A stretch of DNA of 37,014 nt from Collinsella sp. AF08-23 (GCF_003479805.1 NZ_QUHV01000011.1:1-37014); one strand, 5' to 3'; shown: positions 26,830 to 35,341, counted from the first letter of the stretch. Numbers and translations are program-made. The notes: a model not told the origin generated them from the sequence alone.

Positions 26830-28034
26830 GTTGCGGAAGCACCGTCCTCGGTGATGGCGTAGGTGCGGCAGGAGCCCTCTCCCAGCCATGCATCTATGCG
26901 CTGGCAGAACTCGGCGGCCAGCTCGACGGGGACGAAGCACTGGATGGAGCCGCCGAACCCGCCGCCGTGAATACGCACTGCGCCGCGTCCGTTCAGGATG
27001 TGCTCTGCCAGGCCCAGGGCGAGCATGGCGTGCTGCTCGCGCACGTCAACGCCGGAGGGGGAGACGTTTTGCAGGTACATGGCGGAGCTTGCGCCCGACT
27101 GGCGCGTGTAGGCGAGGAAGGCGTCGATGTCCCCGTTCTTCAGGGCTGCCCAGCGTTTGTCAACGAGGTCGTTCTCGTACCAGTAGTGAATGGCGCGCAG
27201 CACGGCGCGATCCCCGAGCTTCTCGCGGAGTGCCGGCACGGCGGCATCGAAATCGGCGGGGTCAACCTCGCACAGGCGCGTATGGCCGAGCTCTGCGGCG
27301 ACCGCCTGCATCTCGGCGGGGGTGGCGGCGTACTCATGGGTGAGGTCGGTGTGGTCTGCTCCGACTTTCACCAAAACGAGGGAGTAGCCGTAGTCCTCGA
27401 AGGCGAGAGCGAGTTTTTCGGTGGCGGGTCGGGCGTTCTCGAAGTCCATGAATGAGAGCCCGCCCAGGCACACGGCGGCCTGGTCCATGAGGCCACACGG
27501 CTTGCCGTAGTAGTTGTTCTCGGTGCGCTGGCTCATTTGCGCCAGCGTGACGGGATCGACTGCGGGCGCTTCCCAGAGAGCCTCCATGGCCCGTCCGTAT
27601 GCCGCCTCGACCGCCGCGGAGCTGGACAGGCCGCCGCCGGAGGGAACGGTGCATACGAAGGCGAAGTCGAAGCCCGCCGGGGTGCCACCGTGCGCGGCGA
27701 TCTCATGAGCCATGCCACGCACGAGGCTGGCGGAGGTGCCGACCTCGTCTTCGCGCACGTCAAGGTCGTCGAGCTCGATGCTGAACGTGGGATACCCCTC
27801 GTCTGCGATGCGGACCGTGTTGGTGCCGTTTGCCACGGCGATGCCGTCCACCGAGACGTCGAGTGCACCGGCGATCACATGCCCGCCCTCGTGGTCGGTG
27901 TGATTGCCCGAGATCTCCGAGCGTCCGGGTGCGTGGATGGCGAGCACGTGGGCGTCGGCAGGGATGGGGCCGAACTCTGCCTCGTACAGCTCGCGAGCTT
28001 TGTCGAGCGCCTGAGTGCGGGTGATGGTTGTCAT
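26820..28034 (-). CDS. galK: Galactokinase
   Basis: A 404-residue GHMP kinase that phosphorylates alpha-D-galactose at C1 with ATP. The three family motifs are visible: the galactokinase signature region PGRSEISGNHTDHEGG (about 37-52), the ATP loop VPSGGGLSSSAA (about 130-141) and the C-terminal RIHGGGFGGS. The first motif is atypical in detail (SEISGNHTDH for the common VNLIGEHTDY). The start has AGGAGG 8 nt upstream. It follows galM by 51 nt and overlaps galT by 10 nt. Confidence 0.96.
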   Translation of the reverse strand: MTTITRTQALDKARELYEAEFGPIPADAHVLAIHAPGRSEISGNHTDHEGGHVIAGALDVSVDGIAVANGTNTVRIADEGYPTFSIELDDLDVREDEVGTSASLVRGMAHEIAAHGGTPAGFDFAFVCTVPSGGGLSSSAAVEAAYGRAMEALWEAPAVDPVTLAQMSQRTENNYYGKPCGLMDQAAVCLGGLSFMDFENARPATEKLALAFEDYGYSLVLVKVGADHTDLTHEYAATPAEMQAVAAELGHTRLCEVDPADFDAAVPALREKLGDRAVLRAIHYWYENDLVDKRWAALKNGDIDAFLAYTRQSGASSAMYLQNVSPSGVDVREQHAMLALGLAEHILNGRGAVRIHGGGFGGSIQCFVPVELAAEFCQRIDAWLGEGSCRTYAITEDGASATWL

Positions 28035-28085
28035 GGTTTGATCCTCCTATCCGTTCGCCGCGCGTATCGTGGCGTGTTGCGGTGA

Positions 28086-29162
28086 TTAGCGGGTGGTCGA
28101 GAAGCGGTAGACGATGCGCTCCCGATAGGGTGCGTTTGGCGTGCAGACGGGCTGGTCCCATGCGGGATGATGCACCGCGTCGGGATAATACTCGGGCTCG
28201 AAGGCGAAGCCGCAGCGCGGCGTGTACGACGCGCCGTCCTTCGCCTGCGCATCGTCGAGCCAGTTGCCGGTGTAGAGATGGGCACCTGGAGCGGTTATGG
28301 CGACGTCGAGCGTCCGTCCACTCGTCGGGTCCTCGGCGTGAAGCGCGTGTCGCGGTGCCGCGCCGCGTTCGAATCCGTCGATGCAGAGGCAGTGATCGTA
28401 TCCGCGCGCGCGGCGGAGCTGTTCGTCGACTTGGGTTATAAGCTCGCCCAACTGGTGCATCTTGCGGAAATCGAAGGGAGTTCCGGTGACGTCGAGCACC
28501 TCGCCGGTAGACACGCTGTCTTCGCGCACGGGCAGGTACGAGTTGGCGTCGATGCGGACGAGCTGGTCGTCGACCTGCCCGCTGTCGTGCCCGGCCAGGT
28601 TGAAGTAGCTGTGGTTCGTCATGTTGACGACCGTCTCGGCATCGGTATCGCATTGATGCGATACCTCGAGGGCGATGGACCCGTCGTCTTCGAGAGAGAG
28701 CCGGTAGGTCACGGTGAAGGTGCGATTACCCGGTAGTCCGATCTCGCCGTCGGCGAGGTGGCAGGTGAGTGCCAGGGCGTTGTCGGCATCGAGCGCGCGC
28801 GCCTCCCAAAGGCGCTTGTGCAGGCCGGTGTCGAGGTCGGAGTGCAAGTTGTTGGCGTGTTCCGGGCCATCGTTGGCGGGCAGGTGGTACAGGGCTTCAC
28901 CCAAGGGGACCTCGGCGCGGTCGGTGCGGTTCGCGATGGGCCCGATGGTCGCCCCATAACAGGCGGGATTGTCGAGATAGCCGTCTATGGAGCCGAATCC
29001 GAGGACAATGTCCGCGATGGATCCCGAGGCATCGGGAACACGGACGGACAAGATGGTCGCTCCGAAATCCATGATCGATACGGAGGCTTCCCCCACTCGT
29101 AGCGTGTAGACGTGCACGTCCTCCCCGGTGGGTAGGGTGCCGAACGGTTCGGCTTCGATCAT
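28086..29162 (-). CDS. galM: Galactose mutarotase (aldose 1-epimerase)
   Basis: A 358-residue enzyme that interconverts beta- and alpha-D-galactose, supplying the alpha form used by galactokinase. Seen are the early ATILSVRVPD and NRTDRAEV segments (sugar binding), the catalytic-His motif NHSYFNLAG and the catalytic-Glu motif GFAFEPEYYPDA. The start at 29162 follows AAGGAGGT; the longer frame to 29267 would cross the operator and leader hairpin. First gene of the - strand gal operon, divergent from the LacI-type gene. Confidence 0.95.
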   Translation of the reverse strand: MIEAEPFGTLPTGEDVHVYTLRVGEASVSIMDFGATILSVRVPDASGSIADIVLGFGSIDGYLDNPACYGATIGPIANRTDRAEVPLGEALYHLPANDGPEHANNLHSDLDTGLHKRLWEARALDADNALALTCHLADGEIGLPGNRTFTVTYRLSLEDDGSIALEVSHQCDTDAETVVNMTNHSYFNLAGHDSGQVDDQLVRIDANSYLPVREDSVSTGEVLDVTGTPFDFRKMHQLGELITQVDEQLRRARGYDHCLCIDGFERGAAPRHALHAEDPTSGRTLDVAITAPGAHLYTGNWLDDAQAKDGASYTPRCGFAFEPEYYPDAVHHPAWDQPVCTPNAPYRERIVYRFSTTR

Positions 29163-29190
29163 ACCGACCTCCTTGCAAGACGAAAGACGC

Positions 29191-29239
29191 TGTTTTCGGC
29201 GGGTGAGCGCGAAAAAGACGCATGAGTGCGCCGAAAACA
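29191..29239 (-). promoter_or_regulatory. Leader hairpin of the galM transcript
   Basis: TGTTTTCGGCG at 29191-29201 and its complement at 29229-29239 are perfect, with a 27-nt spacer. It lies between the GTTAACGT operator and the galM ribosome site, so it would fold in the mRNA 5' leader. No T-run follows. Confidence 0.45.
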
Positions 29240-29241
29240 AT

Positions 29242-29253
29242 GTTAACGTACTC
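29242..29253. promoter_or_regulatory. Putative LacI-family operator in the galM/lacI intergenic region
   Basis: GTTAACGTACTC, a good left half of the palindrome GTTAACGTTAAC with a weak right half. The same TGTTAACGT stands before mglB. LacI-family repressors bind palindromes with a central CG or ACGT, as here. It could control galM and the regulator at once. Confidence 0.6.
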
Positions 29254-29356
29254 ATAAGTAAAATCACGCGATATACCCCATTTGGTCGATTTCGCGGCGT
29301 GAACGGTCGAACGAATCCACCGAGAACGGGGGTGCACGTTGATGGGAGGATATTCG

Positions 29357-30388
29357 ATGGTCGATCGGGAAGTGACCCTGGGCGCCACGCAGCGCGCGGG
29401 GCGCAACGTCTCCATGTCCGATGTCGCCGCCGCCGCCGGGGTCTCCCAGCAGACCGTATCCCGCGTGGTGAATGGGGCGCCGAACGTGAGCGAGAAGACC
29501 CGGACGATGGTCCTTGAGGCGATGCGAGAGCTGGGGTTCAGGCCCAACTACGCGGGCAGGTCGCTGCGAGGGGGGTGCTATCGCGCGGTGGGCCTGTGCG
29601 CATACGATGTCACGCAGGTGGGCAACCTCACCATGCTTGACGGCATCCTGGCGGCGGCATGCGCCCAGGGATGCGCGGTGACGATGGTGGAGATGGATGA
29701 GAGGTCTGCCTTCTCGCTGGAGGACGCCTCGCGTCGCATGGCCGCCCTGCCCGTCGACGCGATGATCATCGGCATGAGCCGCATGGCGCCCGATTTCGAG
29801 ACGTTCGATCCTCAGCCGGGTATGAACACCGTCATCGTGACCATGTGCGCGCACCCGCGCGTGACGACGGTCGATTCCGACCATTACGGTTGCTCCAAGC
29901 TCGTGATGGACCATCTATTCGAGTATGGTCACGAGCAGATTCGCTTCGTGGGCGGCCCTGCCTTTTCCATCGACAGCAAATTTCGCGAGGCGGGATGGCG
30001 CGATGCGCTCGCGTCTCGCGGGATCGAGCCCGTGGCGCCCCTGCGCGGTGACTGGACGGCCGACAGCGGCTACGAAGTCGGGCGCGCCCTTGTTGCCGAT
30101 CGCACCATGACCGCCGTGTACGTTGCGAACGACCAGATGGCGGTTGGCGTCATCGCGGCCCTGCGCGAGGCGGGGCGCCGCGTCCCGGAGGATGTGAGCG
30201 TGGTGGGCATCGACGATTCGCTCAGGAGCATGATCCCCCATGTGGAGTTGACGACGGTTCGCTTTGATTTGAGGGAACGCGGCCGATTGGTGTTCGAACA
30301 CGCCATGGGTTCGGTCGATGCGCCCATAGAGGCGGTGCGCATACCCGGTGAGCTGGTGCGTCGTTCGACAGTGGCGCCTCGCCCCTAG
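29357..30388 (+). CDS. LacI/GalR-family transcriptional regulator of the galactose island
   Basis: A 343-residue repressor-type protein. The helix-turn-helix (about 20-44) reads MSDVAAAAGVSQQTVSRVVNG, followed by the hinge helix NYAGRSLRGG. The rest is a periplasmic-binding-protein-like effector domain (about 70-335) ending EDVSVVGIDDS and a final arm. The start at 29357 has GGGAGGA 6-7 nt before it; a TTG at 29339 and the ATG at 29342 are also in frame. Position between galMKT and mglBAC, with shared operators, suggests it senses galactose or a galactoside; this is inferred, not shown. Confidence 0.9.
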   Translation: MVDREVTLGATQRAGRNVSMSDVAAAAGVSQQTVSRVVNGAPNVSEKTRTMVLEAMRELGFRPNYAGRSLRGGCYRAVGLCAYDVTQVGNLTMLDGILAAACAQGCAVTMVEMDERSAFSLEDASRRMAALPVDAMIIGMSRMAPDFETFDPQPGMNTVIVTMCAHPRVTTVDSDHYGCSKLVMDHLFEYGHEQIRFVGGPAFSIDSKFREAGWRDALASRGIEPVAPLRGDWTADSGYEVGRALVADRTMTAVYVANDQMAVGVIAALREAGRRVPEDVSVVGIDDSLRSMIPHVELTTVRFDLRERGRLVFEHAMGSVDAPIEAVRIPGELVRRSTVAPRP

Positions 30389-30492
30389 GCGCGCCGACGG
30401 TTCCGCCTCCGGCATCCAAAAACCGTCCACGTAGAAAAACAGACCTTCTGGCGATATGAGACGGGCAAGGGAGGTGCGTATGCCCTTGCGGT

Positions 30493-30504
30493 GTTAACGT
30501 TACC
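30493..30504 (+). promoter_or_regulatory. Putative LacI-family operator before mglB
   Basis: GTTAACGTTACC, only one base short of the perfect 12-bp palindrome. It shares TGTTAACGT with the galM/lacI intergenic site, so one regulator may join uptake and catabolism. Confidence 0.65.
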
Positions 30505-30548
30505 ACAAGCACGAGACACGGCGTGTCCAAGAGAAGGGGACGCCGGGT

Positions 30549-30599
30549 CGCCATGCGCAACCAGCGCATGGCGTGGTCCAATGCGATGTCCCATCGCAT
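30549..30599 (+). promoter_or_regulatory. Two stacked leader hairpins before mglB
   Basis: Perfect 10-bp stem CGCCATGCGC/GCGCATGGCG (30549-30558 with 30564-30573), then perfect 8-bp stem ATGCGATG/CATCGCAT (30581-30588 with 30592-30599). They end one base before the AAAGGAG ribosome site. Possible mRNA stabiliser or translational control. Confidence 0.6.
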
Positions 30600-30614
30600 G
30601 AAAGGAGCGTTTCA

Positions 30615-31895
30615 ATGCAAGTTTCACGTCGTCAGTTCCTGCAGGTCGGCGGTCTGGGCCTCATGGGCGCCATGGGCGCCGGCGCCCTCGTTGGCTGCGG
30701 TGGTGGCTCCGATGCCCCCGCTGGTAGCGAGCCCGCTGCCTCCGGCACCGACAAGCCGGTCATCTTCTACAACCGCCAGCCTTCCAACAGCTCCACCGGT
30801 GAGCTGGACATGACCACGCTCAACTACAACAAGAACACCTACTACGTCGGCTTCGACGCCAACCAGGGCGGCGAGCTCGAGGGCACCATGATCGTCGACT
30901 ACATCAAGGCCCACATCGACGAGATCGATCGCAACGGCGACGGTATCATCGGTTACGTCCTCGCCATCGGCGACGTGGGCCACAACGACTCCATCGCTCG
31001 TACCCGTGGTTGCCGTAAGGCGCTGGGCACCGCGGTCGAGAAGGACGGCGCCATCGTGTCCGACGCCGCCGGTACCAACACCGATGGCTCTGCTACCGTG
31101 GTCAAGGACGGCACCCTCGAGGTCGACGGTAAGACCTACACCGTCCGCGAGCTCGCCTCGCAGGAGATGAAGACCACCGCCGGCGCCACGTGGGACGCCC
31201 CCACCGCCGGTAACGCGATCTCCACTTGGGCTTCCTCCTTCGGCGATCAGATCGACGTCATCGTCTCCAACAACGACGGCATGGGCATGGCCATGTTCAA
31301 CGCCTGGTCCAAGGAGAACAAGGTTCCCACCTTCGGTTATGACGCCAACTCCGATGCCGTCGCCGCAATCGCCGAGGGCTATGCCGGCACGATTTCCCAG
31401 AACCCGGCCGTCCAGGCCTACCTCACCCTTCGCCTGATCCGCAACGTGCTCGACGGCGTCGACATCGACACCGGCATTGGCACGGAGGACGAGGCTGGCA
31501 ACGTGATCGCCGCCGACGACTTCAAGTACAGCGCGGACGATCGCTCCTACTACGCCATGAACCTTGCCGTAACGGCCGACAACGCCGACAAGTTCGCCGA
31601 CGCCACCGCTCTGTACGAGACCGCGCAAGAGCAGCTCAGTGAGGATGATAGCCCGTCCAAGAAGATCTGGCTGTCCATCTACAACTCCGCCGACAACTTC
31701 CTGTCCTCCACCTATCAGCCCCTGCTCGAGAAGTACAAGGACATCCTCAACCTCGACCTCGAGATCGTTGGCGGCGACGGCCAGTCCGAGTCCTCCATCA
31801 CCAACAAGCTCGCCGATCCCAGCTCCTTCGACGGCTTCGCCATCAACATGGTCAAGACCGATAATGGCGCTTCGTACACGTCCTTGCTTGGCTAA
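30615..31895 (+). CDS. mglB: Galactose-binding lipoprotein of the Mgl importer, apparently circularly permuted
   Basis: A 426-residue lipoprotein (lipobox LVGC, Cys28). Residues 46-345 align in order with E. coli MglB from its FFN strand to its C-terminus: IFYNRQPS (N53), a calcium-loop DRNGDGIIG (105-113), GHNDSIAR (H123, D125, R129), TWD (W193), NND (N220) and YD (D243). The segment that opens normal MglB, with its IYKYDDNF motif, is instead at residues 349-426 (IYNSADNFLS: D360, F362; AINMV). So the fold is complete but permuted. N256 of E. coli aligns with Q262, as in ribose-binding protein. The start follows AAAGGAG. A 28-residue linker (about 321-348) joins the old ends. It delivers galactose or methyl-galactoside to MglAC. 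Confidence 0.88.
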   Translation: MQVSRRQFLQVGGLGLMGAMGAGALVGCGGGSDAPAGSEPAASGTDKPVIFYNRQPSNSSTGELDMTTLNYNKNTYYVGFDANQGGELEGTMIVDYIKAHIDEIDRNGDGIIGYVLAIGDVGHNDSIARTRGCRKALGTAVEKDGAIVSDAAGTNTDGSATVVKDGTLEVDGKTYTVRELASQEMKTTAGATWDAPTAGNAISTWASSFGDQIDVIVSNNDGMGMAMFNAWSKENKVPTFGYDANSDAVAAIAEGYAGTISQNPAVQAYLTLRLIRNVLDGVDIDTGIGTEDEAGNVIAADDFKYSADDRSYYAMNLAVTADNADKFADATALYETAQEQLSEDDSPSKKIWLSIYNSADNFLSSTYQPLLEKYKDILNLDLEIVGGDGQSESSITNKLADPSSFDGFAINMVKTDNGASYTSLLG

Positions 31896-31937
31896 TCAGC
31901 TGACCCGCGCTGCAAACACGGTTTCGTAGCGACTCAT

Positions 31938-31964
31938 GGGGGAAGAGGCGGCGCTTCTTCCCCC
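31938..31964 (+). terminator. Hairpin between mglB and mglA
   Basis: A 12-bp stem, one G-T wobble, with a 3-nt loop (GGGGGAAGAGGC/GCTTCTTCCCCC), followed by TGATTT. It probably lets mglB exceed mglAC in mRNA level. The 186-nt gap (31896-32081) holds nothing else. Confidence 0.6.
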
Positions 31965-32081
31965 TGATTTATGAGGGCGCCGGTGCATGTGGCTACTTTT
32001 CACGGCGGCGCCTTTCCTCTTTCCTTCGGCACATCCCGTCTTTGGAGAGGCGGGCTTTCGAGAGATACCGGGAGGGATTAC

Positions 32082-33590
32082 ATGACAGAATCACAGCAAG
32101 ATATCGTCCTCTCCATCAAGGGGATGAGCAAGACGTTCGGGCGCAACCGCGTTTTGGATCACATCAACCTCGATCTGCGCCGCGGTAGCATCATGGGCTT
32201 GATGGGCGAGAACGGCGCCGGCAAGTCGACCATGATGAAGTGCCTGTTCGGCACCTATCAAAAAGACGAGGGCACCATCACGCTCGACGGTCGCGAGATC
32301 AGCTTCTCCGGACCTAAGGACGCGCTGGAAAACGGCATCGCGATGGTGCACCAGGAGCTCAACCAGTGCCTGGAGCGCAACGTCGTGGACAACTTGTTCC
32401 TCGGCCGTTATCCCGTCAACAAGATGGGCGTCGTCGACGAGGCGCGTATGCGCAAGGAGGCCAACGACCTGTTCCGCCGCCTGGGCATGACCGTTAACCT
32501 CACCCAGCCCATGCGCACCATGTCGGTGTCCCAGCGCCAGATGGTCGAGATCGCCAAAGCTATCTCGTACAACGCCAAGGTCATCGTCCTTGATGAGCCC
32601 ACTTCGTCGCTTATGGCGCAGGAGGTGGAGAAGCTCTTCCAGATGATGCGCAAGCTTCGCGAGCAGGGCATCTCCCTCATCTACATCTCGCACAAGATGG
32701 ATGAGATCTTCGAGATCTGCGATGAGGTCTCGGTGCTGCGCGACGGCAACCTCGTGATGACGAAGCCCACCAGCGAGACGAACATGAACGAGCTTATCTC
32801 GGCCATGGTCGGCCGTTCGCTCGACAACCGCTTCCCGCCGGTTGACAACGTGCCGGGCGAGCCCATTCTGAAGATCCAGAACCTGTCCACGAAGTTCGAC
32901 CCGCACCTGCAGGACATCACCTTCGACGTGCGCCGCGGCGAGATCTTCGGTTTGTATGGCCTGGTGGGCGCCGGCCGCACCGAGCTGCTTGAGACCATCT
33001 TCGGCATTCGCACCCGCGCTGCCGGCCGTGTGTATTTCCGCGACCACCTCATGAACTTTAGCAACGCCCGCGATGCCATGGATCACGGCTTCGCCCTCAT
33101 CACCGAGGAGCGCAAGGCCAACGGCCTCTTCCTCAAGAGCGACCTCACGTTCAACACCACGATCGCGAACCTCGAGCAGTACAAGAACGGCCCCGCCCTG
33201 TCGAACGACAAGATGGTGCGCGCCACCAACCGCGAGATCAAGACCATGAACACGAAGTGCATGGGGCCCGACGATCTCATTTCCAGCCTGTCCGGTGGTA
33301 ACCAGCAAAAGGTCATCTTCGGCAAGTGGCTTGAGCGCTATCCGCAGGTCTTCCTTATGGACGAGCCCACGCGCGGCATCGACGTCGGCGCCAAGTACGA
33401 GATCTACGAGTTGATCATCGACATGGCGAAGAAGGGCACGACGGTCATCGTCGTCTCCTCCGAGATGCCCGAGATCCTGGGCATCACCAACCGTATCGGC
33501 GTTATGTCCAACGGCCGTCTGTCCGGCATCGTTGACACCAAGAGCACGGACCAGGAAGAGCTCCTGCGTCTGAGTGCTAAGTATCTCTAG
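32082..33590 (+). CDS. mglA: Galactose ABC importer ATP-binding protein (two ATPase domains)
   Basis: A 502-residue duplicated ATPase of the sugar importer class. Domain 1 has Walker A GENGAGKST (42-50), signature region SVSQRQMVEIAKAI and Walker B VIVLDEPTSSL. Domain 2 has the degenerate Walker A GLVGAGRTE, signature LSGGNQQKVIFGKWL and Walker B VFLMDEPTRGID, the usual asymmetry in MglA and RbsA. It drives galactose uptake through MglC. The start at 32082 follows GGAGGG; the long upstream extension would pass through the hairpin region. It is 12 nt before mglC. Confidence 0.96.
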   Translation: MTESQQDIVLSIKGMSKTFGRNRVLDHINLDLRRGSIMGLMGENGAGKSTMMKCLFGTYQKDEGTITLDGREISFSGPKDALENGIAMVHQELNQCLERNVVDNLFLGRYPVNKMGVVDEARMRKEANDLFRRLGMTVNLTQPMRTMSVSQRQMVEIAKAISYNAKVIVLDEPTSSLMAQEVEKLFQMMRKLREQGISLIYISHKMDEIFEICDEVSVLRDGNLVMTKPTSETNMNELISAMVGRSLDNRFPPVDNVPGEPILKIQNLSTKFDPHLQDITFDVRRGEIFGLYGLVGAGRTELLETIFGIRTRAAGRVYFRDHLMNFSNARDAMDHGFALITEERKANGLFLKSDLTFNTTIANLEQYKNGPALSNDKMVRATNREIKTMNTKCMGPDDLISSLSGGNQQKVIFGKWLERYPQVFLMDEPTRGIDVGAKYEIYELIIDMAKKGTTVIVVSSEMPEILGITNRIGVMSNGRLSGIVDTKSTDQEELLRLSAKYL

Positions 33591-33602
33591 CGAGGGGGAG
33601 CT

Positions 33603-35255
33603 ATGGCAACTACACCTAAGATCCTGACGGTTGAGGGGGAGACAGCCCTCCTGCAACCAATCGATACCTACATGAGCGGTATCCAGAGCAAGATCGATGA
33701 GCTTCGCTCGAGCGGCACCACCAAGGTTCTGTCGCTGCAGTCGAGCATCGACGCGATCAAGAGCGACCGCCTGCTCACCAAGCAGGAGCGCGAGCAGAAG
33801 ATCGCCGCGCTGCAGAAGGAGATGGACGCGGCCAAGCAGGTCGAGAGCTCCCGCAAGCAGCAGGTGGCAACGCTGATCGCCGACGGCGAGGCATACCTCA
33901 AGGCCCACTACGACAAGGAATACCTCACGCCGGTCAAAGAGAGCTGCGCGGCCGAGCGCGTCGTGGCGAAGGAGAAGTACCAGAAGCGCCTAGCTGAGCT
34001 CGAGGCCGAGCACAAGCAGCTGCTGGCCAAAACCTCCGACGCCAAGGAGGCCAAGGAGGAGAAGTACGTCTACAAGAACAAGCAGTTCGATGCCAAGGTG
34101 ACCTACCAGCTTGAGCTGCAGCGCATCAAGGATCGCCAGCACGACGCCGCTGCCTATCGCTATCACCTCATCGACCTGCTCCGTATGAGCCACTTCACGC
34201 TCGCCGAGAAGCTCGACCAGCGCTGGGAAGCCTATCGTTACACGTTCAACGCGCACGACTTCCTGCTGAACAACGGCCTCTACATCGCCATTCTGCTGGT
34301 GTTCGCGGGCCTGTGCGTGGCGGCGCCCATCGTGAAGGGCACCAACCTTCTCACGCCGCAGAACCTGCTCAACATCCTGCAGCAGGCATCGCCCCGCATG
34401 TTCTTGGCTCTCGGCGTTGCGGGGCTCATCCTGCAGACCGGTACCGACCTGTCCATCGGTCGTATGGTGGGTATGAGCATGGTCGCCTCGACGGTCATCA
34501 TGCACCAGGGCCCCAACACCGGTACCATCTTCGGCGTGGCATATGACTTCTCCGGCATCCCGGTGGTGGGTCGCATCGTCATGGCACTCGTCGTCTGCGT
34601 GGCGCTGTGCACGTTCTTCTCGGCGATCGCCGGCTTCTTCACCGCGCGGTTCAAGATGCACTGGTTCGTGTCCACCATGGCCAACATGCTGGTCATCTTC
34701 GGCTTGGTAACCTACGCTACCAAGGGTGTTTCGTTCGGCGCGATCGATCCTACGATTCCCAGCATGGTGACGCCTAAGGTCAACGGCTTCCCCACGATCA
34801 TCCTGTGGGCTATTGCCGCCATTGCCATCGTCTGGTTCATCTGGAACAAGACCACCTTCGGTAAGAACATGTTCGCCGTCGGTGGTAACCCCGAGGCCGC
34901 TGCCGTCTCTGGCATCAACGTCTTCGCGGTCTCCATCGGTGCCTTCCTGCTTGCCGGCGTGCTGTACGGCTTCGGCTCCTGGCTGGAGTGCATCCGCATG
35001 GTCGGCTCCGGCTCCGCTGCGTATGGCCAGGGCTGGGAGATGGACGCGATCGCCGCGTGCGTCGTCGGCGGCATCTCCTTCACCGGTGGTATCGGTAAGA
35101 TCTCCGGCGTCACCGTGGGTGTTCTGATCTTCACCGCACTCACCTATGCGCTCACGATCCTCGGTATCGACACCAACCTGCAGTTCGTGTTCTCCGGCGT
35201 CATCATCCTTATCGCCGTCACGCTCGACTGCCTGAAGTACGTTCGCAAGAAGTAG
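33603..35255 (+). CDS. mglC: Galactose ABC importer permease with N-terminal coiled-coil extension
   Basis: A 550-residue protein; MglC in E. coli is 336 residues. Residues about 225-550 match MglC closely (GVAGLILQTGTDLSIGR, WNKTTFGKNMFAVGGNPEAAAVSGIN, DAIAACVVGGISFTGG, CLKYVRKK) with about 8-9 membrane helices. Residues 1-224 are hydrophilic and rich in Lys, Glu and Gln, with heptad-like stretches at about 25-85 and 115-210, and no membrane helix. The extension is in the same frame with a single ribosome site (GAGGGGGAG) before the ATG, so it is a real fusion. It should face the cytoplasm, near MglA. Function of the extension is unknown. Confidence 0.94.
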   Translation: MATTPKILTVEGETALLQPIDTYMSGIQSKIDELRSSGTTKVLSLQSSIDAIKSDRLLTKQEREQKIAALQKEMDAAKQVESSRKQQVATLIADGEAYLKAHYDKEYLTPVKESCAAERVVAKEKYQKRLAELEAEHKQLLAKTSDAKEAKEEKYVYKNKQFDAKVTYQLELQRIKDRQHDAAAYRYHLIDLLRMSHFTLAEKLDQRWEAYRYTFNAHDFLLNNGLYIAILLVFAGLCVAAPIVKGTNLLTPQNLLNILQQASPRMFLALGVAGLILQTGTDLSIGRMVGMSMVASTVIMHQGPNTGTIFGVAYDFSGIPVVGRIVMALVVCVALCTFFSAIAGFFTARFKMHWFVSTMANMLVIFGLVTYATKGVSFGAIDPTIPSMVTPKVNGFPTIILWAIAAIAIVWFIWNKTTFGKNMFAVGGNPEAAAVSGINVFAVSIGAFLLAGVLYGFGSWLECIRMVGSGSAAYGQGWEMDAIAACVVGGISFTGGIGKISGVTVGVLIFTALTYALTILGIDTNLQFVFSGVIILIAVTLDCLKYVRKK

Positions 35256-35341
35256 TTGACCGACTCCGGGTGCCTGCCCCGTCGATGCGATCCCCATCGC
35301 CCCTCGGAGTATCGGCGCTTCATGAGCCTATGGAGAATGTC

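Noticed and set aside
30389..30450. GACGGTT/AACCGTC pair after the LacI-type gene as a terminator
   Set aside because: Only 7 bp, long loop and no T-run; too weak to list.
32091..33908. 605-codon open frame on the - strand across mglA and mglC
   Set aside because: Antisense to two clear transporter genes; Leu/His/Val-rich composition without any family motif.
33990..35297. 435-codon open frame on the - strand across mglC
   Set aside because: Antisense to the permease; Asp/Gly/His-rich translation with no domain.
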